A DNA stretch of 5,899 nucleotides from positions 1 through 5,899 of the forward strand of contig JAUYIV010000351.1 in assembly GCA_030688105.1 (NCBI GenBank). Direction: 5' to 3'. The stretch's first letter is position 1, and each line of letters begins with the position of its first letter. This DNA is from Actinomycetota bacterium. GTDB taxonomy: Bacteria; Actinomycetota; Acidimicrobiia; Spongiisociales; UBA11373. Under the pieces are notes generated by a model. That model ran no database searches. It had not been told where the DNA came from and saw nothing but the letters and a program-made list of their open reading frames with translations. Shown here piece after piece: positions 4,829-5,899 of this stretch. Position numbers and translations under genes: made by a program.

Positions 4829-5899
4829 TCAGGGCACGTCGACCTGACCATCGACCACGTAGGCGCCTGCGGCGTCGTACGTGAACAGGTCGTAGGTCCC
4901 GGCGCCGGGCTCACCGGCCTCGACGAAGTCCAGCACACCGCTGGCGCCGTCGTAGTCGATGTCCTCGCCGGCCAGGAGCAGGGCGCGGCAATCGGCATAC
5001 CGGTTGCACTTCGTGCCGTCACGAGTGACGCCGTTCACCTCGGCCGCAATGGCCACCGAGTCGGTCGACCCTGCGGCGACGGTCGCCAGGGCGAAGGTGA
5101 TCAGGCAGTCGTACGAGTGCGCCGAGAAGATCGTCGGCGTGCCGGGGGCAAACGCCTCGAACCGCTCGGGGAACGTCGGCTCTCCGCTGGGCGGCGCCAG
5201 CGACGGGTAGGTGCCCCGGATTCCGGCGAACACGGCCGGGTTGGCCGGGTCGACGGCCTCGGGCTTCACGTTGTCGACGAACCCGTCTGCCGTGTACAGC
5301 GTGACGGCGTCGGGCCCGATACCGGCCTCGATCAGCGACTGCAGGAACGGGCCGCCCTCGGCGAACGGGATGAACGAGATGGCGTCGACTCCGGCTGCGG
5401 CGATCTGCGCCGCCTCGGCGTCGAAGCTCGTCCCGTCCTTGTCGAACTCGATGAACTCCGCAACATTGACCCCATTGTCGATGAGGTTGTCGCGGATGCT
5501 CTCGGCAAGACCCCGGCCGTACTCGTCACTCCGGTAGGCGATCGCCACGTTCGTGGCTCCGTCCTCGGTGATCAAGTCGGCGTGCACCTTGCCCTGCAGG
5601 TTGTCGGGCGGAGCGGTACGGAAGTAGTAACCCCCGTCGTCGTAGGTCGTGAAGATCGATCCCGTGTTCGATGGCGAGCACATCGGCACCTCGGCGCCGG
5701 TGATCCGGTCGATAACGGCCAAGGCGACTCCGGTCGCCGCCGGCCCGATGATCGCACTGACGTCGGCGTTGAGGAGGCCCTCCACCGCGTTCGTGGCGAT
5801 CTGGGCGTCGGTGCCGCTGTCGGACGGGAGCAGCGTCAGCGAGTCGCCCGCCGCGCTGATCTCCTCGAGCGCCATCTCGAGCGGGTTGATGAGCGCAGG
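4829..5899 (-). CDS. livK: LivK-type substrate-binding protein of the amino acid ABC importer (partial, 5' end beyond right edge)
   Basis: The frame is open from the right edge and ends at TGA (4831-4829), giving 356 residues of a type 1 periplasmic-binding-fold protein (Peripla_BP_6 / LivK group). Visible hallmarks include DSGTDAQIATNAVEGLL, AIIGPAATG near visible residues 49-57, VPMCSPSNT near 72-79, and YYFRTAPPDNLQGKVHADLI. These are followed by NVAIAYRSDEYGRGLAESI and, near the C-terminus, IDYDGASGVLDF. The first ATG inside the window (5875) is internal, because PALINPLE is in frame before it and belongs to the first lobe. The N-terminus, with its expected signal or lipoprotein signal peptide, is outside the window. 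The protein would capture ligand outside the membrane and deliver it to LivH-LivM. It is convergent to the livHMGF operon rather than part of it, so it must have its own promoter to the right. Ligand is not determinable; branched-chain amino acids are the default guess. Confidence 0.92.
   Translation of the reverse strand, partial: PALINPLEMALEEISAAGDSLTLLPSDSGTDAQIATNAVEGLLNADVSAIIGPAATGVALAVIDRITGAEVPMCSPSNTGSIFTTYDDGGYYFRTAPPDNLQGKVHADLITEDGATNVAIAYRSDEYGRGLAESIRDNLIDNGVNVAEFIEFDKDGTSFDAEAAQIAAAGVDAISFIPFAEGGPFLQSLIEAGIGPDAVTLYTADGFVDNVKPEAVDPANPAVFAGIRGTYPSLAPPSGEPTFPERFEAFAPGTPTIFSAHSYDCLITFALATVAAGSTDSVAIAAEVNGVTRDGTKCNRYADCRALLLAGEDIDYDGASGVLDFVEAGEPGAGTYDLFTYDAAGAYVVDGQVDVP

Noticed and set aside
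4959..5537. Two adjoining plus-strand open frames (83 and 108 codons) opposite livK.
   Set aside because: They are antisense to a well-supported binding-protein frame, Ser/Ala/Pro-rich, with no domain or promoter evidence.

Overview
The window reads as a piece of a high-GC actinobacterial chromosome. G or C dominates third codon positions, the genes are packed with 4-11 base overlaps, and two genes have possible leaderless starts. The class Acidimicrobiia is a guess from overall protein flavour and cannot be settled from the sequence alone. The content is mostly conventional: a branched-chain or hydrophobic amino acid ABC importer (HAAT/Liv family) beside an M16 zinc peptidase.

Layout. On the minus strand, 735 down to 1 holds the N-terminal 245 residues of an M16 (pitrilysin/insulinase-type) zinc peptidase that runs off the left edge. 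A divergent 195-base intergenic region (736-930) follows. It is almost filled by two 56-base arrays of degenerate 7-base units in inverted orientation (752-807 and 841-896), with candidate -10 boxes close to both start codons. On the plus strand, livH (931-2214), livM (2211-3200), livG (3190-4020) and livF (4017-4751) overlap one another and form one transcription unit. A perfect 13-bp hairpin (4773-4802) sits between livF and a convergent livK-type substrate-binding protein gene on the minus strand, whose 5' end lies beyond the right edge (4829-5899).

How the parts work together. The extracytoplasmic binding protein (LivK-like) would capture the ligand and deliver it to the LivH-LivM membrane channel, with LivG-LivF hydrolysing ATP in the cytoplasm. 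All five component types are present, but the binding protein is transcribed separately from the membrane and ATPase subunits, so its amount can be set independently.

The features most worth a second look are two. LivH carries a predicted signal peptide and an extra ~95-residue extracytoplasmic beta-sandwich-like domain ahead of its permease core. The divergent intergenic region holds the inverted heptamer arrays, one of which matches a canonical G-quadruplex pattern. I see no mobile element, CRISPR array, tRNA or rRNA, and nothing that clearly amounts to a new multi-gene system.
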